This document shows, piece after piece, positions 45,428 to 55,893 of a stretch of DNA of 64,000 nt; the first letter of the stretch is position 1; the number at the start of each line of letters is the position of its first letter. The position numbers and the translations under genes are program-made. The notes beneath the pieces are model-generated. The model searched no databases and was not told the DNA's origin. It saw only the letters and a program-made list of their open reading frames with translations. The stretch covers positions 36,873,335 to 36,937,334 of the forward strand of contig CM036191.1 of NCBI GenBank assembly GCA_020631735.1, given 5' to 3'. The DNA comes from Saccharum officinarum (Eukaryota; Streptophyta; Magnoliopsida; Poales; Poaceae).

Positions 45428-45961
45428 ATACATGAGCCAAACTTTCCTAGATTGACAAATAAAAACGAATTAGTGTTGTGTAGTGAGAGGTTTGTTGAGA
45501 ACTAGCAGTGGAGCCCAAGAACTTTGTGGAGATACGGTAGTTGTGGCTTTCCTAGAAACCCGCTGAAGCTGCTAGAATCGGAGGAGGCAGCCGCTACAGC
45601 ACAAAAACAGCTCCGGCCAGCTCCTTGAGTGTTTTGTTGGCGGAAGTGTTTGGCAACGATTCATCTAGAGCACGGAGGTACAAAAGTGCCCCGCCAAAGA
45701 GGCTCTACATTCTAATTGATAATAAAAACCTTGAGATTTTTTAAATGCCCCACATTTTAGTTTGTGGATTTTAAAAGTGACTGCAGGAAAAGCTGGTCCG
45801 TTCGGGTTAGCTAGAGACTTCAGTTTGGATTAGCTAAAGGTTTGAATATATGCACGAGCTGTAAAAGCAAGAGGAAAATATGACTAGTGGATTGCAAAGC
45901 TGAAGCCAAAGCTGACAATATTTTGATGAGCTATCGTTTTTTAAAGGAAGATTATTGAAAG
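45428..45961. other. Spacer, no gene seen
   Basis: Flank of the Tat-type LTR up to the hAT MITE. No coding or repeat structure is supported. Confidence 0.4.
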
Positions 45962-46119
45962 CAGGGGCGGATCCAGGATGAAGCACCGGGGGGGCTAAAT
46001 AATGAAGGATTAGACCTTAAGCTGTTGATCAATGGTGGATTAGAGGCTAAGCTACAGTGTTTTACAGGTAAAATCAAGCTCCCAGAGGGGCTGCAGCCCA
46101 GGCCGTGGATCCGCCACTG
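45962..46119. mobile_element. hAT-type MITE, 158 bp
   Basis: Ends CAGGGGCGGATCC and GGATCCGCCACTG form an inverted repeat, flanked by an exact 8-bp duplication ATTGAAAG (45954-45961 and 46120-46127). It is related at its ends to the element at 27557-27740. Confidence 0.92.
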
Positions 46120-46127
46120 ATTGAAAG

Positions 46128-46751
46128 GGGTTCTTGTGTTATTACCCATGCCTTGAAGTCTAGTTGTAATTTTACCCTCATTTTATTTTTAACCTTTTGA
46201 TTTAATTTGTCCCTGCCATTTTCAAAATGAAGGCAGAGTTTACTCTATTCCTTTTAGAGGAGTTAATGCTGTTGGTTTAGCTAAAAAATACTAGGTTTCC
46301 CGTATGAATTTGCACCTATTTTTTGTTAGTACTAGGTGATTTTAACCTCTCTCTATTCACATGAAATACTTGGGCATCATTTTGAAAGAAATTTTTCAGC
46401 AAAAATGCAAATATTTCAAATCTAAGAAAAATTTAACAAGTTGCACATGCTTGGCTAGGATCAGTCTGGGTTTAGTACCATGTTTTACATTTTTGGAATT
46501 TTTTATTTTCTTTAATTTATTTATTTAGCATTCAGCTAAGAGAACAAGAAAACGGGCGAAAGGTGGCTTTAGATAAAAAACAAGGGTAAAATCATAAAGT
46601 CAAAAAACAATGGGACAATCACAATTGACCTTCAAAGTAGGTGCAAAAGCACCAATCTCCCTTAATAAAAACTGAGCGAGCTAGTCCAAAAAGGCACCAT
46701 GCATGCATACATGCCTTGTGTCAGCTAGCTCTGTGAGACCACTTTTAGCTA
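46128..46751. other. AT-rich spacer, no gene seen
   Basis: No recognisable coding or repeat structure apart from A/T-rich tracts. Confidence 0.4.
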
Positions 46752-46754
46752 TTA

Positions 46755-47195
46755 GACTACCCGCAGCGGGTACTCTAAAACGATACTCTAAAACTTTAGA
46801 GTATGAATATAGAGTAAAAACTGTTGCACTGGGTACTCTAAAATGATACTCTATCCTTTCTCTCACTCTATATTTAGAGTGATACTGTGCTTACTCTATA
46901 CTCTATAGTGACGGGCCCCACTAGCTAAACAAAGGAAAAAAATGCTATAACTCACAAACCAAAAATCTAAATTAAATTTCGATTTCACCATTAAATTCGT
47001 CTCAATAAATCCTTCAAAACTAGATCACACATGGATATATTTAGATAAAGTGACAAGTGAGTCACACAGTGGATAGAGTGGATAGATGATGATATAGAGG
47101 ATGGATGGGTGCGGGAGAATTGAGTATAGATGAGAGAATCTTGCTGACTAGGATGTATAGAGGATGAATATAGAGGTCCATAAGTGCGGGTAGTC
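46755..47195. mobile_element. Tourist-like (PIF/Harbinger) MITE, 441 bp
   Basis: Terminal inverted repeats GACTACCCGCA and TGCGGGTAGTC, flanked by TTA on both sides (46752-46754 and 47196-47198). The interior has repeated 'tactctaaa' and 'ctctatat' words. It ends 37 bp before the HMA exon. Confidence 0.88.
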
Positions 47196-47232
47196 TTATA
47201 CACTAACATGGTGGTGCTGGTTGTTGCCGCAG

Positions 47233-47535
47233 CAAGAGATCGTGATCATTGTGCAAATGACGTGTGACAAGAGCCGGTGCAAGGCGATGCAGCTGCTGGC
47301 TACAATGGGAGGTGTTGAGACCGTGACGCTCGGCGACGACGGCAGAGACCAGGTGTGGGTGGTGGGCTACGGCCTGGACTCCATCAAGCTCACCACCACG
47401 CTACGCAAGAAAGTGGGCCCCGCAGAGCTGCTGCTGGTCGGCGACGCAGACACGGCCACAGATGCAGCCACAGCCGTGGCCTCAGCAAGAGCCGGTAGGC
47501 GCCATCGTCACCATTATATACCCCCGCCCTCGTAG
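47233..47535 (+). pseudogene. HMA (heavy-metal-associated) domain exon, isolated
   Basis: Starting after a splice-acceptor-like 'tgttgccgcag', the frame encodes QEIVIIVQMTCDKSRCKAMQ, LLATMGGVETVTLGDDG, QVWVVGYGLDSIKLTTTLRK and VGPAELLLVG: the beta-alpha-beta-beta-alpha-beta ferredoxin-like fold of plant small HMA proteins. These bind metals or, in grasses, are also targeted by pathogen effectors and reused as integrated decoys. The metal-binding CxxC is altered to CDKSRC. The usual first exon (a short start followed by an intron) is not seen upstream, where the Tourist MITE lies. The usual Pro/Lys-rich tail and C-terminal CaaX are missing, and the frame ends RRHRHHYIPPPS. It could be an exon of a longer gene outside my reading, but it is most likely a fragment. 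Confidence 0.7.
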
Positions 47536-47625
47536 TCGATTGGCCCACTCCACGACAAGCATACACCGACCTGGTTCATGAGTGGCTGCGTCCCATGCCT
47601 ATGAAGGGAATAGTATTTCTATTTC

Positions 47626-47869
47626 TATCTGTGTTTAGTTCCCTGAAAAGGGTGAAAAATATACTATAGCACGTTTTGGTTTTATTCGGCAAATAGTGTC
47701 TAACCGTTGACTAATTAGGTTCAAAATGTTTGTCTCGCAAAGTACAACCAAGCTGTACAATTAGTTTTTGATTTCATCTACATTTAGTACTCCATGCATG
47801 TATCGCAAGTTTGATGTGACGGAGAATCTTTTTTTGTATAGTGCATTTTTGAAGGAACTAAACACAGCC
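47626..47869. mobile_element. Tourist-like MITE, about 244 bp
   Basis: The left end (ctGTGTTTAGTTCC) and right end (GGAACTAAACACAGCC) form an inverted repeat. The interior carries 'catttagtactccatgcat' and 'tgtctcgcaaagtac', typical of a common grass MITE group. The left terminus and target duplication are imperfect. Confidence 0.65.
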
Positions 47870-47999
47870 TTCTTCTCTTTGTGAGAGCTGTCAGCTTCAA
47901 GTCAAACTTACACCTATGTAATCTGTAGCACCAGTTCACCCTGTGTCATCAAAGGATGTCTTAGCTTAGATATGTCTTATGTGTATGTAGTATGTGGAG

Positions 48000-48841
48000 A
48001 GTACTATAAAGTTGAAGATAATTCTAACTCTCCATGTGATCTTCAACCTTATAGTTCAAAAGTTTTTCAGCTGAAACCTTATAAGGTCCCAAAATATTGT
48101 TGTAAGTTCACATATTTTGAAATGTGACATTTAAAATTATCAAACAATCACAGATGTTGGCATGGTCTGTACGAAAGTTGTAGTTCTCAATACAATATAA
48201 AACTTTGTAAATGAAAACTATTTTATTTGAAGTCGTTTAAAGTCCAAAATATGTGTTCTAAGTTTATACATTTTGAAATTCAAAATTTAGAATTCCTAAA
48301 CGATCTTGAGTGTTCATATAGTTAATACCAAAGTTGTAGTGGCCGATCTAAGCTACATGTTTTTTGTTGATAAGTTTTTTTAAATCGTTTAGAGTCTCAA
48401 ATATTTGTTTTAAATTAACATATTTTGAGATTCAAACTTTTAAAATTTTCAACCAATCTCGGATGGAGAGACATCCTATACCAAAGTTGTAGTGCTTGAC
48501 AAGTTTAAAACTTTGTAGTTAAATGTTTTTTCATTTAAGTTCATTAGTAGCCAAAATGTTTAGTATAAAAATACAAAGGTAACATATTATATATAGTCAC
48601 AAATGAGTGTGTAGTGTTAGAGAGGAGTTACCGCAGAACGGTAGGTCACGAGTTTGATTCCCCAAAGTTGCAAAATTTTTGGTTCGGGGTTTTCTGGGGA
48701 CCATTAATGGAGGCGTGCATGTTTGTAAATGGCGCCTCCAAAAAGACTGATTAACGAGGCGTTGTGATGGAGGCGGTCGCCGCCGAGAGGAGTTGCCTGT
48801 TATATGCAAGCCGAGGTGATAGTCCTAGGTTAGACCGACAG
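48000..48841 (-). repeat. CACTA-like subterminal repeat block (related to 31.1-32.3 kb)
   Basis: About three divergent ~150-bp units with 'accaaagttgtagt' and 'aaaactttgtag' (about 48170, 48325, 48476) are followed by a tRNA-like motif (48610-48670, GGTCACGAGTTTGATTCC) and a GC-rich patch. The same order of motifs occurs inverted at 31250-31990. It ends near 'accgacagttagg', where a Tourist MITE begins. Confidence 0.55.
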
Positions 48842-48844
48842 TTA

Positions 48845-49075
48845 GGGTGCGTTTGGTGGGAGGAGTTAAAGTTTAACAAACACTGTAGCACTTTCGTCTT
48901 ATTTGATAAAAAGTTTTCAATCTTGGATTAATTAGGCTTAATAGATTCGTCTCGTAAATTACTCCTAATCTGTGCCGACATACATGCAATTAGCCTACAT
49001 TTAGTACTTCATGCATTTAATGGAACATTGATGTGATGGGAGTTAAACTTTAACTACTTGAAACCAAACACGCCC
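48845..49075. mobile_element. Tourist MITE, 231 bp
   Basis: Ends GGGTGCGTTTGGT and ACCAAACACGCCC are flanked by TTA (48842-48844 and 49076-49078). The interior 'tagattcgtctcgtaaatta' is shared with the copy at 51396-51625. Confidence 0.92.
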
Positions 49076-49078
49076 TTA

Positions 49079-50042
49079 TATCGGGTTTTGCCTGTGCTGC
49101 CCAGGCCCAAACACGGCACTATAGTAAAGGTTGTACCAACCCAGCCCTAAGTGTCTACACATCATTCGGCTGTTTTCTGTTTGTGTCTCAATCGATTTTT
49201 TTAACCAGTAAAAAGAGGACACGTACACATGGAAGCCAATAAGTACAAACAACGAAGGAAAACCAAATATTCGATTGATTTTCCGATCTGCCAAACAGAA
49301 AAGACAAATGATGTCAGCAAAAAAAAAGAGCGGGATAAATATTAACTGAACCGATAACTAAACCAAACCTATAAAACTAAAGTCCATGTACTCTGACCTG
49401 AACTCATTTGTTATTGCAGATAAAACTTATTCTTTTTTTTTAACTTTTTTGTTATCAATCTCTCATTTCTTTTTTAGATTTTTGTGGAGGAGCCTTGTAA
49501 GGCACTGCCTGCTTATATGGTCATCTAGTCATTTGCTCCAAATCCAATTCATCAGCAAACAGAATGAAGCTGAAACTGAATCTGAAATACTGTGAGTACT
49601 TCATGGCTGAAACACTCCTATTAATTGCAAACTGAAACTGAAAGTACAAGAATAAGGACAAATGACAAATGAAATAAACACTACTAAACTAAATTCTCAA
49701 GAAAATGAAAAACTGAACAATAACTTCACTGAACCTAAAAATAAAGTCTACATAATCTGAAACTTGAACTCTAACTGATGATAACAATACTGATCATCTG
49801 GAACTACTGAAACCAAAACTAACACCAAGGAGATACTGAAACACCGACAGATCAGCTTTCAGATCCAAATCCCCTTTGGGAACCAAACACACAAAACTGA
49901 ATCTGCATTAGGATTAAAGCAGAGAAAAAAAAACATCTTCCCCTTCAGCCAAAAACAAATAGCATCAAACGTGGGGACACCCACTACTCCAACTAAGACC
50001 AAGGAAAATCACGCCCTAGGTTGCCTTCCAAGGAGTCAAACA
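49079..50042. other. Spacer, no gene seen
   Basis: No recognisable coding or repeat features; repeated 'actgaaactgaa'-like words occur in 49560-49860. Confidence 0.4.
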
Positions 50043-50207
50043 TGTATAACTTTGACTGAATATATACAAGAAAATATTAATATTATAGTACATAATTAGT
50101 ATCATTAGATAGATCGTTTAATCTATTTTTTATTAAATTTATTTAGCCATATAAATGTTACTAATATTATCTATAGAAGTCAAATTTAAGAAAGTTTGAC
50201 TGGCACA
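50043..50207. mobile_element. Degenerate Stowaway-like MITE core
   Basis: 'tataactttgactgaatata' on the left and 'aagtcaaatttaagaaagtttgac' on the right are inverted, with 'agtacataattagtatcatt' between, the usual grass Stowaway core. The CTCCCTCC ends are missing. Confidence 0.55.
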
Positions 50208-51009
50208 AATTGCATAAGCCATAGCGAGAACTGGCCTCAAGCGAGCAGCTTCGGTGATGGGCTGAACGAAAACAAAGCGCAAAACAAGCAGCAGCACCGG
50301 CTGATGGTTTCTTGAGTTGAGCAAGGACACGTATCCGCATATAGTAACTGGGCTGAACGAGGAGCAAGCCTACAACGAGAAGCCAGCCCACAGAGACAAA
50401 CACCACGCACAGAAGAAATCAACTGATGAGGAACAAGAGAAACGGTTGACAGATGGTTAGAAATCTCGCTATAAAATTCAGGTTGTGCTCGTTCTTATGG
50501 TTAGGCCTAAATTGCGGGCCTCATGCCAGCCCATTTGCCTTGGCCCATATGGACATCTAGTTAGGCAGTATCTTTTTGCAATTTTATTTTGGACCCAAGG
50601 AAAGAAGAAGATGGCAATGGATAAATCCATATGGGCCTAGGTAGTAGGCCCAAGTAACCGATCTAAGGGCATCTGAATATTATCAGGTCTGTAACAGAGA
50701 TTCACCGTAATCTTATTAGTCACTAGGAAATATGTCCGTGTGTTATAGGAGAATAAAAAAATTATTTGCCTGCAGTCATTTTTGAGGAACTAAACCCACT
50801 TATCATAGTTATACATATATTTAATTTGTGTAGAAGAAACATGAAGCGTGCTTCATTATCATCATTAACAATGACAAACGTTTTAAATCAATTTCTTAGC
50901 TAGGTTGAGCCTTATATCTTCAAAAAAAGTTGCTGACCTAGATTCAACCGTACAAAGTTAGCATATATAACCATGAAATTCAATCAATTTGGGATATAAG
51001 TAATGTCGT
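50208..51009. other. Spacer, no gene seen
   Basis: Short overlapping minus-strand frames (50139-50422) show no recognisable domain. Confidence 0.35.
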
Positions 51010-51340
51010 CAGTCTAGATAGTAATTTGTTATTTTGCAGATTTTCACACCCCGGACAACGCATAGGGCACGTACAGTGCGTCTCCTCACGCCGTCTCTAG
51101 TGCGTGAATTTACAAAGTCGACCCTGTTAAGTTCATTCTCACATCGGTAATTGATGGTGGAGGAGTATAACATATAAGATAGGGAAGTTCTCACCTATCG
51201 AGCTAGTTTTTTTGTGTTAAGTTAGGCCCAAGGCCTAGATATGTTATCGGCTCCGGTAGACTTGGGTCTGAGGGGTGTCAGCTCGTGGGTATAGCGAGCA
51301 GGGTCGGATTCCGCTGCACACTCTAACAAGTGGTATCAGG
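51010..51340 (+). repeat. LTR end with initiator-Met-type primer-binding site
   Basis: 'cactctaaca' (ends 51326) is followed after four bases by TGGTATCAGG (51331-51340), matching the first eight bases of the canonical TGGTATCAGAGC site. Upstream, 'cacatcggtaattgatgg', 'gagtataacatataagatag' and 'taggcccaaggcctagatat' are typical of small grass LTRs. No internal coding sequence follows because a Tourist element begins at 51396. The left boundary is approximate. Confidence 0.55.
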
Positions 51341-51395
51341 ATAACATCTTTCAGAGATCACAAGGGTTGTGTGATGTGAAGAGTTTGCAGATTTA

Positions 51396-51625
51396 GGGCC
51401 TGTTTGGTTTGGGTGTTAAAGTTTAACAAACACTATATCACTTTCGTCTTATTTGACAAAAAGTTTCCAATTTTAGACTAATTAGGCTTAATAGATTCGT
51501 CTCGTAAATTACTCCTAATCTGTGTCGACATGCATGCAATTAGTCTATATTTAGTACTCCATGCATTTACCGCAACATTGATGTGATGGGAGTTAAACTT
51601 TAACGTGTTGTAACCAAACGGGGCC
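51396..51625. mobile_element. Tourist MITE, 230 bp
   Basis: Ends GGGCCTGTTTGGTT and AACCAAACGGGGCC are flanked by TTA (51393-51395 and 51626-51628). It is about 85-90% similar by eye to 48845-49075. Confidence 0.93.
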
Positions 51626-51924
51626 TTAATTCACTAGTGCAGGACTGGGTAGCAGTCCCTAGTCCCGGTTGGGAGGCCGCCCTAAATATCACTTTTTTGT
51701 TTTCTTTTGTAGTTTCTTTCCATTCAATTTGTTTTTATACATGTATTATATGCTTTCATATTGTACGTCATCCATAAATAAGAATGAAACTAAGTAAGTT
51801 AGAGCTTATATATTACAATGATCATCCACATTCATCAAGTTCATACAAACCATAATAATTTAAAAGAAGTCATAACAAACTAGATGTCCAAGCACACCCC
51901 AAAGTTAATGCAAACATAAGTAGA

Positions 51925-52270
51925 TCAATGCCTTTGACTTTCTTGTATTACCAACTCGGTGAAGTGTAGATCACCGACGTGGTATCCACAAATGTCACTG
52001 ACGTAATCCAAGGCATTAAATAGTGCACTCTCCCTTGCTTCAAAAGTACAAGCACAGGGTCCACTAATGATAGTTAGCGGAGCTTGAGAAGTCGGTGGGT
52101 CTGATGATCCCCTCTTAGTCACAAGCAGCTTTTTCTGAAATCCTTTCGTAATGCGTGTTGAATATTCATCAACATATTTCCAATCATACCCCAATGCATA
52201 CATTGTTTGGTTTAGAATGGCTTCAAAGCTACAATCTGCGCAGGTTAAGTCATAGTCCTCAACATGTAAG
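51925..52270 (-). other. Hypothetical coding segment carried by the CACTA element
   Basis: The minus-strand frame from about 52270 runs QHLHVEDYDLTCADCSFEAI, LNQTMYALGYDWKYVDEY, TKGFQKKLLVTKRG, ISGPCACTFEARESALFNAL and DYVSDICGYHVGDLHFTELV, then stops at 51925. The sequence looks protein-like (balanced composition, no low complexity). I recall similar segments in predicted grass proteins of unknown function but cannot name a family. A second protein-like stretch (YWVHLAYFFLHV, about 52460) may be an adjoining exon. Confidence 0.4.
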
Positions 52271-52944
52271 TGTTGGTAGGAAAAATAGATATAAGAACCA
52301 AGCTTTATAATAACAACAAATCTGGATATAAACTATGAGCTCGACTTCGACTTACCACATCATTCCAGTTGTTTTGGCAATCCTTGCACAAAAGCCCGCA
52401 ACATCATGATAAGAGCCTGTATCCATAGCTTGTATTGACATGGAGGAAAAAGTAGGCAAGGTGTACCCAATATTCAGGGTTATTTACACATGCTAGGACA
52501 ATATATTTTTCTGCAATAGTCTTCTCAGGTGCCTTTATTCTCACCTCTAAGTTTTATACAACACCTGTACCCCTCCTAGCGGCAATGGAAAACCAACTCA
52601 ACATTGAATCAATCGACCATTATCTACCTCAAAGCTCTCAACATCCACTCCCTCAGCCCCGAAATTCGAGAGTGTCTCTTTGAGCCAAATGATTGGGTGA
52701 ATTACTTACGGTACATTTAAGAAACACATATATATATACATATCAGAAAAAATATATTGTGTACAGGCATATTTAAAACATATTGATTTATTGAAAACAT
52801 ATGTCATTGCTTAGTGTGCTAGGATTATTGAATGGTACATTTGGCAACCTTGGTTCGAATCCACGAGTAATACAATAGCCTCGACCTGGGACAATCGGTT
52901 CAGGGAGACATCCAGCCATCTCTTCTCACTGAAGTTAAGATATA

Positions 52945-52975
<31 letters not shown>

Positions 52976-52982
52976 GAACTAT

Positions 52983-53501
52983 TACCCTACAGCTGGCTAC
53001 AAAATAACTTATTCTGTAGCCACTTTGATTTACGATAATTGCTATACTAATTTACGAGATTATAGTAACTCCTTACTATGTGATTTACTATAACATTATA
53101 GTAAATACCCCCATGTGTTATAGTAATTCAACTATCGTAAATATATACTGACATTGTCGTAAATTAGTATGTAAAATTATCGTAACTGGAGGTGGCTACA
53201 GAATAACTTATTCTGTAGCTAGCTATAGAGTATACTCTCCCTACCCTACAGCTGGCTACAAAATAATTTATTCTGTAGCCACTTTGAGTTACGATAATTG
53301 CTATGCTAATTTACGATATTACAGTAACTCCTTACTATGCGATTTACTATAACATTATGGTAAATATCTCTATGTGTTATAGTAATTCAACTATCGTAAA
53401 TATATACTAACATTGTCGTAAATTAGTATATAAAATTATCGTAAATAGAGGTGGCTACAAAATAACTTATTTATAGCTAGCTATAGAGTATACTCTCCCT
53501 A
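52983..53501. repeat. Tandemly duplicated ~259-bp MITE-like unit
   Basis: 'taccctacagctggctac' starts at 52983 and again at 53242. Each unit begins with CTACAAAATAA.TTATTCTGTAGCC and ends with GGCTACA.AATAACTTATT, an inverted repeat, with the same internal 'tttactataacattat' text. The copies differ at about 5-7% of sites. Confidence 0.85.
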
Positions 53502-53537
53502 TATAGAAATAATTTCTCTCTCTATATATATATATAT

Positions 53538-53731
53538 TCTACACCCTAGGTGTAGAATATTATTCTACATCGCAAGCCAAAACTGAGCAGAAAAAATACT
53601 GAGTAGTACTGAACAGTGTTCAGTATCGTTCAGTACTACACTCAGGACCACAAAATACTGAACAATACAGAAACGCGAATACTGAACGATACTGAGTTCT
53701 GTTCAGTATAACAGTTGGGTGTAGAATAGCA

Positions 53732-53733
<2 letters not shown>
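53538..53733. mobile_element. Small inverted-repeat MITE
   Basis: Ends 'attctacaccctaggtgtag' and 'gggtgtagaat' are inverted. The interior holds 'actgaacgatactgag'-type inverted words (gttcagtatcgttcagt). Target duplication was not resolved. Confidence 0.55.

Positions 53734-53734
<1 letters not shown>

Positions 53735-53824
<90 letters not shown>
53735..53824. repeat. (AT)n microsatellite, about 45 units
   Basis: An uninterrupted alternating AT run of about 90 bp, extending the smaller AT runs at 32808-32833 and 52948-52975. Confidence 0.97.
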
Positions 53825-53827
<3 letters not shown>

Positions 53828-53959
53828 TAAAGCAAATACAAGGATCAGATCGAATACAAATAGCCAATTAGCTTAAGTTAGGGTTGATTGCTCGGTTTCA
53901 CATAGCAGGAAGGGATGAGACGAGGTTGGCATGACGCACTGCACACCTGGTGGTGGCAG

Positions 53960-54790
53960 CGAGGGTGAGGCTGGAGACGATTGACGTCGAGGCCAAAGAA
54001 AAAGGCGCCGGTGGAGACGATGTCGAGGCCAAAGATGAAGGTGTCTGCGGAGATGAGGGCGAGGCCGGAGAGGAAGGTGCTGGCGGACATGAGGGCGTGA
54101 GGCTGTAGACGTGGGCGAGGGCGCCGCCGCGCGCGCCGGCGAAGACGATGGCGAGGGCGAGGCTGTGGGCTAGAGATGAGGACGAGGGCGAGGCCGGCTG
54201 GAGACGAGGACGAGGGCGGCGCCGCGCGCACCTGGGAGATGAGGACGAGTGCGAGGCTAGCCAGCCAGGAACGAGGAAGAGGGCGCCGCGCGCGCGCGCC
54301 GGGGAGCGAGGACGAGGGCGAGGCTAGCCGAATCGAGATGAGGGTGAGGGACCGCTGCGCGCGCCGGAGCCGAGGATGAGGGCAAGGATGGCCGGAGACG
54401 AGGACGAGGGTGCCACCGCGCACCGGGGAGATGACGACAAGGGCATCACCGCGCACGCCGGGGAGCGAGGACGAGGGTGAGGCCGGCCGGACCGAGACGA
54501 GGATGAGGGAACTGCCACACGCGCCAAAACCGAGGACTAGGGCGAGGATGGCTGGAGACGAGGACGAGGGCGCCACCGCACGCGCCGGGGAGACGAGGAT
54601 GAGAGCGCCGCCGCGTGAGCCGGAGAAGAGGGCGAGCGAGTTTGGCCGAGCGCACGGCGCGGTTGGCGAGCGTGGCTGGAGACGAGGAAGAGGGGGGCAA
54701 GTGGCAAGCACGGCTGGAGACAAGGAAGTGGGGCGTTGGTGGCGAATGCGGCCTGGGATTGAAGAATGAGTGTGGCAGCGGCGGCGAGTG
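53960..54790. repeat. GC-rich degenerate repeat field (GACGAGGACGAGGGCG)
   Basis: Dozens of diverged 'gagacgaggacgagggcg', 'aggccggc' and 'gcgcgcgcc' words. The repeats give long open frames on the minus strand (about 281 codons) with low-complexity Ser/Pro/Arg content, which I do not accept as a gene. Confidence 0.7.
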
Positions 54791-54975
54791 AAATAGATCG
54801 AGGAGAAAGAAGAACACCCATATATATAGGGTTGAACCCTGTAGTCACGGGTTAGGCCACAACTCGGGACTAAAAGGCCTTTAGTTAACCTTTACTCCCG
54901 GGTTGGGCCACCTACCGGGACTAAAGGCCTAGTCCCTAGTTGTGGTTGAACCCGGTACTAGAAATTGTAAGGTTT

Positions 54976-55876
54976 TAGAACAAAAATTAAATGCCTAGAT
55001 AAACAACAATATTCCAAAACTAGTTGCTGAAAATAGAACAGCAAGAACTAAAATAACACAAGATAACTCACTGAACAGAAGAATAGAACCAACACGTAGG
55101 ACGGTTCAAGAGTAGAGGTAAAAATTCTAGGCAAATAATAAGACAATGCTAAAAACAATCAACACACACTAAAGCTGTTGAGTGTCATGTTGTCGCAGTA
55201 CGCCGCTTTTTATCATCGAGCAAAAAGTAATCCGCCCAACAGTGCAATCACTCCCAAGTTACAAGAACTAGCAGCTTGTACAACTAAATATATCCAGGTG
55301 GGAAGGCCAGCTCAGGCGAACACGAAGTTTTGTCCTAGAAAACCAATTCAGCCACTCACGTCTGAACCTGCACAGCGGGTGGAAGATGGAGATACTAGAG
55401 CCGCTATCGGAGCCGAGGGAGCTGTCCGCGGTAGCAACTCGAGGAGAAGTGGAACACTATGGAACAGGAGCCCAATTACCAGGCCACGATTGACAGCGCT
55501 AGATGAAAACCGCTCAGCACCACACAGGTGCTCCCCCAACAACAACACGCTAGTACGCTACCGGTGAAAACCAGCAGCACACCTCCACAGCATCACCACC
55601 ACCAATTCCACTCGAAGGTGGCACAGCACCGGCGCAGGCATGCGAATACCCAGCGACACCACAAACAGACACCGACGAACTGCAACACTAGGAACCAAGT
55701 CGACGCGCCGGGCATGCACGATGCGCCAGCAAGAAGAGCCCGCACCACCACACGACCAGAGGCCTGAGCCCCAAGAGAACGCATCGATTCCGGTGGATTT
55801 GAGAGGAGTGTGAGGTAGAAGAACAGTGCCTCAGATTTTTTTTTGAGGAAAGAACAGTGCTTCAGATGGGGAAGAA
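54976..55876. other. Unassigned stretch between CACTA and LINE
   Basis: The plus-strand frame 55178-55567 (129 codons) and neighbours have no recognisable domain and no splice or codon support. Confidence 0.35.
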
Positions 55877-55893
55877 AAGGTGACCGCATGCTT

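Larger units (their letters stand above)
51632..54975. mobile_element. CACTA-type element with nested insertions
   Basis: The left end CACTAGTGCAGGACTGGG with 'ccctagtcccggttggg' and a right region (54837-54965) with several inverted 'gggactaaaggcct'/'aggcctttagt' words are characteristic of grass CACTA subterminal repeats. The right terminus should mirror CACTAGTGC, but only 'cggtactagaaattg' is seen, so the boundary is approximate. Within it are a hypothetical coding segment, two nested MITE structures, an (AT)n run and a GC-rich repeat field. No transposase motifs were recognised. Confidence 0.55.

Noticed and set aside
45001..45433. Open frames of 115-142 codons on both strands
   Set aside because: They are created by the 33-bp tandem array (33 is divisible by 3); the translations are pure 11-residue repeats.
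48610..48670. Possible tRNA gene
   Set aside because: B-box-like text is present but no cloverleaf or anticodon arm; part of the CACTA-like repeat.
53642..53827. ORF of alternating Tyr-Ile
   Set aside because: Translation of the (AT)n microsatellite.
53878..54723. 281-codon minus-strand ORF
   Set aside because: Ser/Pro/Arg low-complexity product of a degenerate GC-rich repeat field; no domain.
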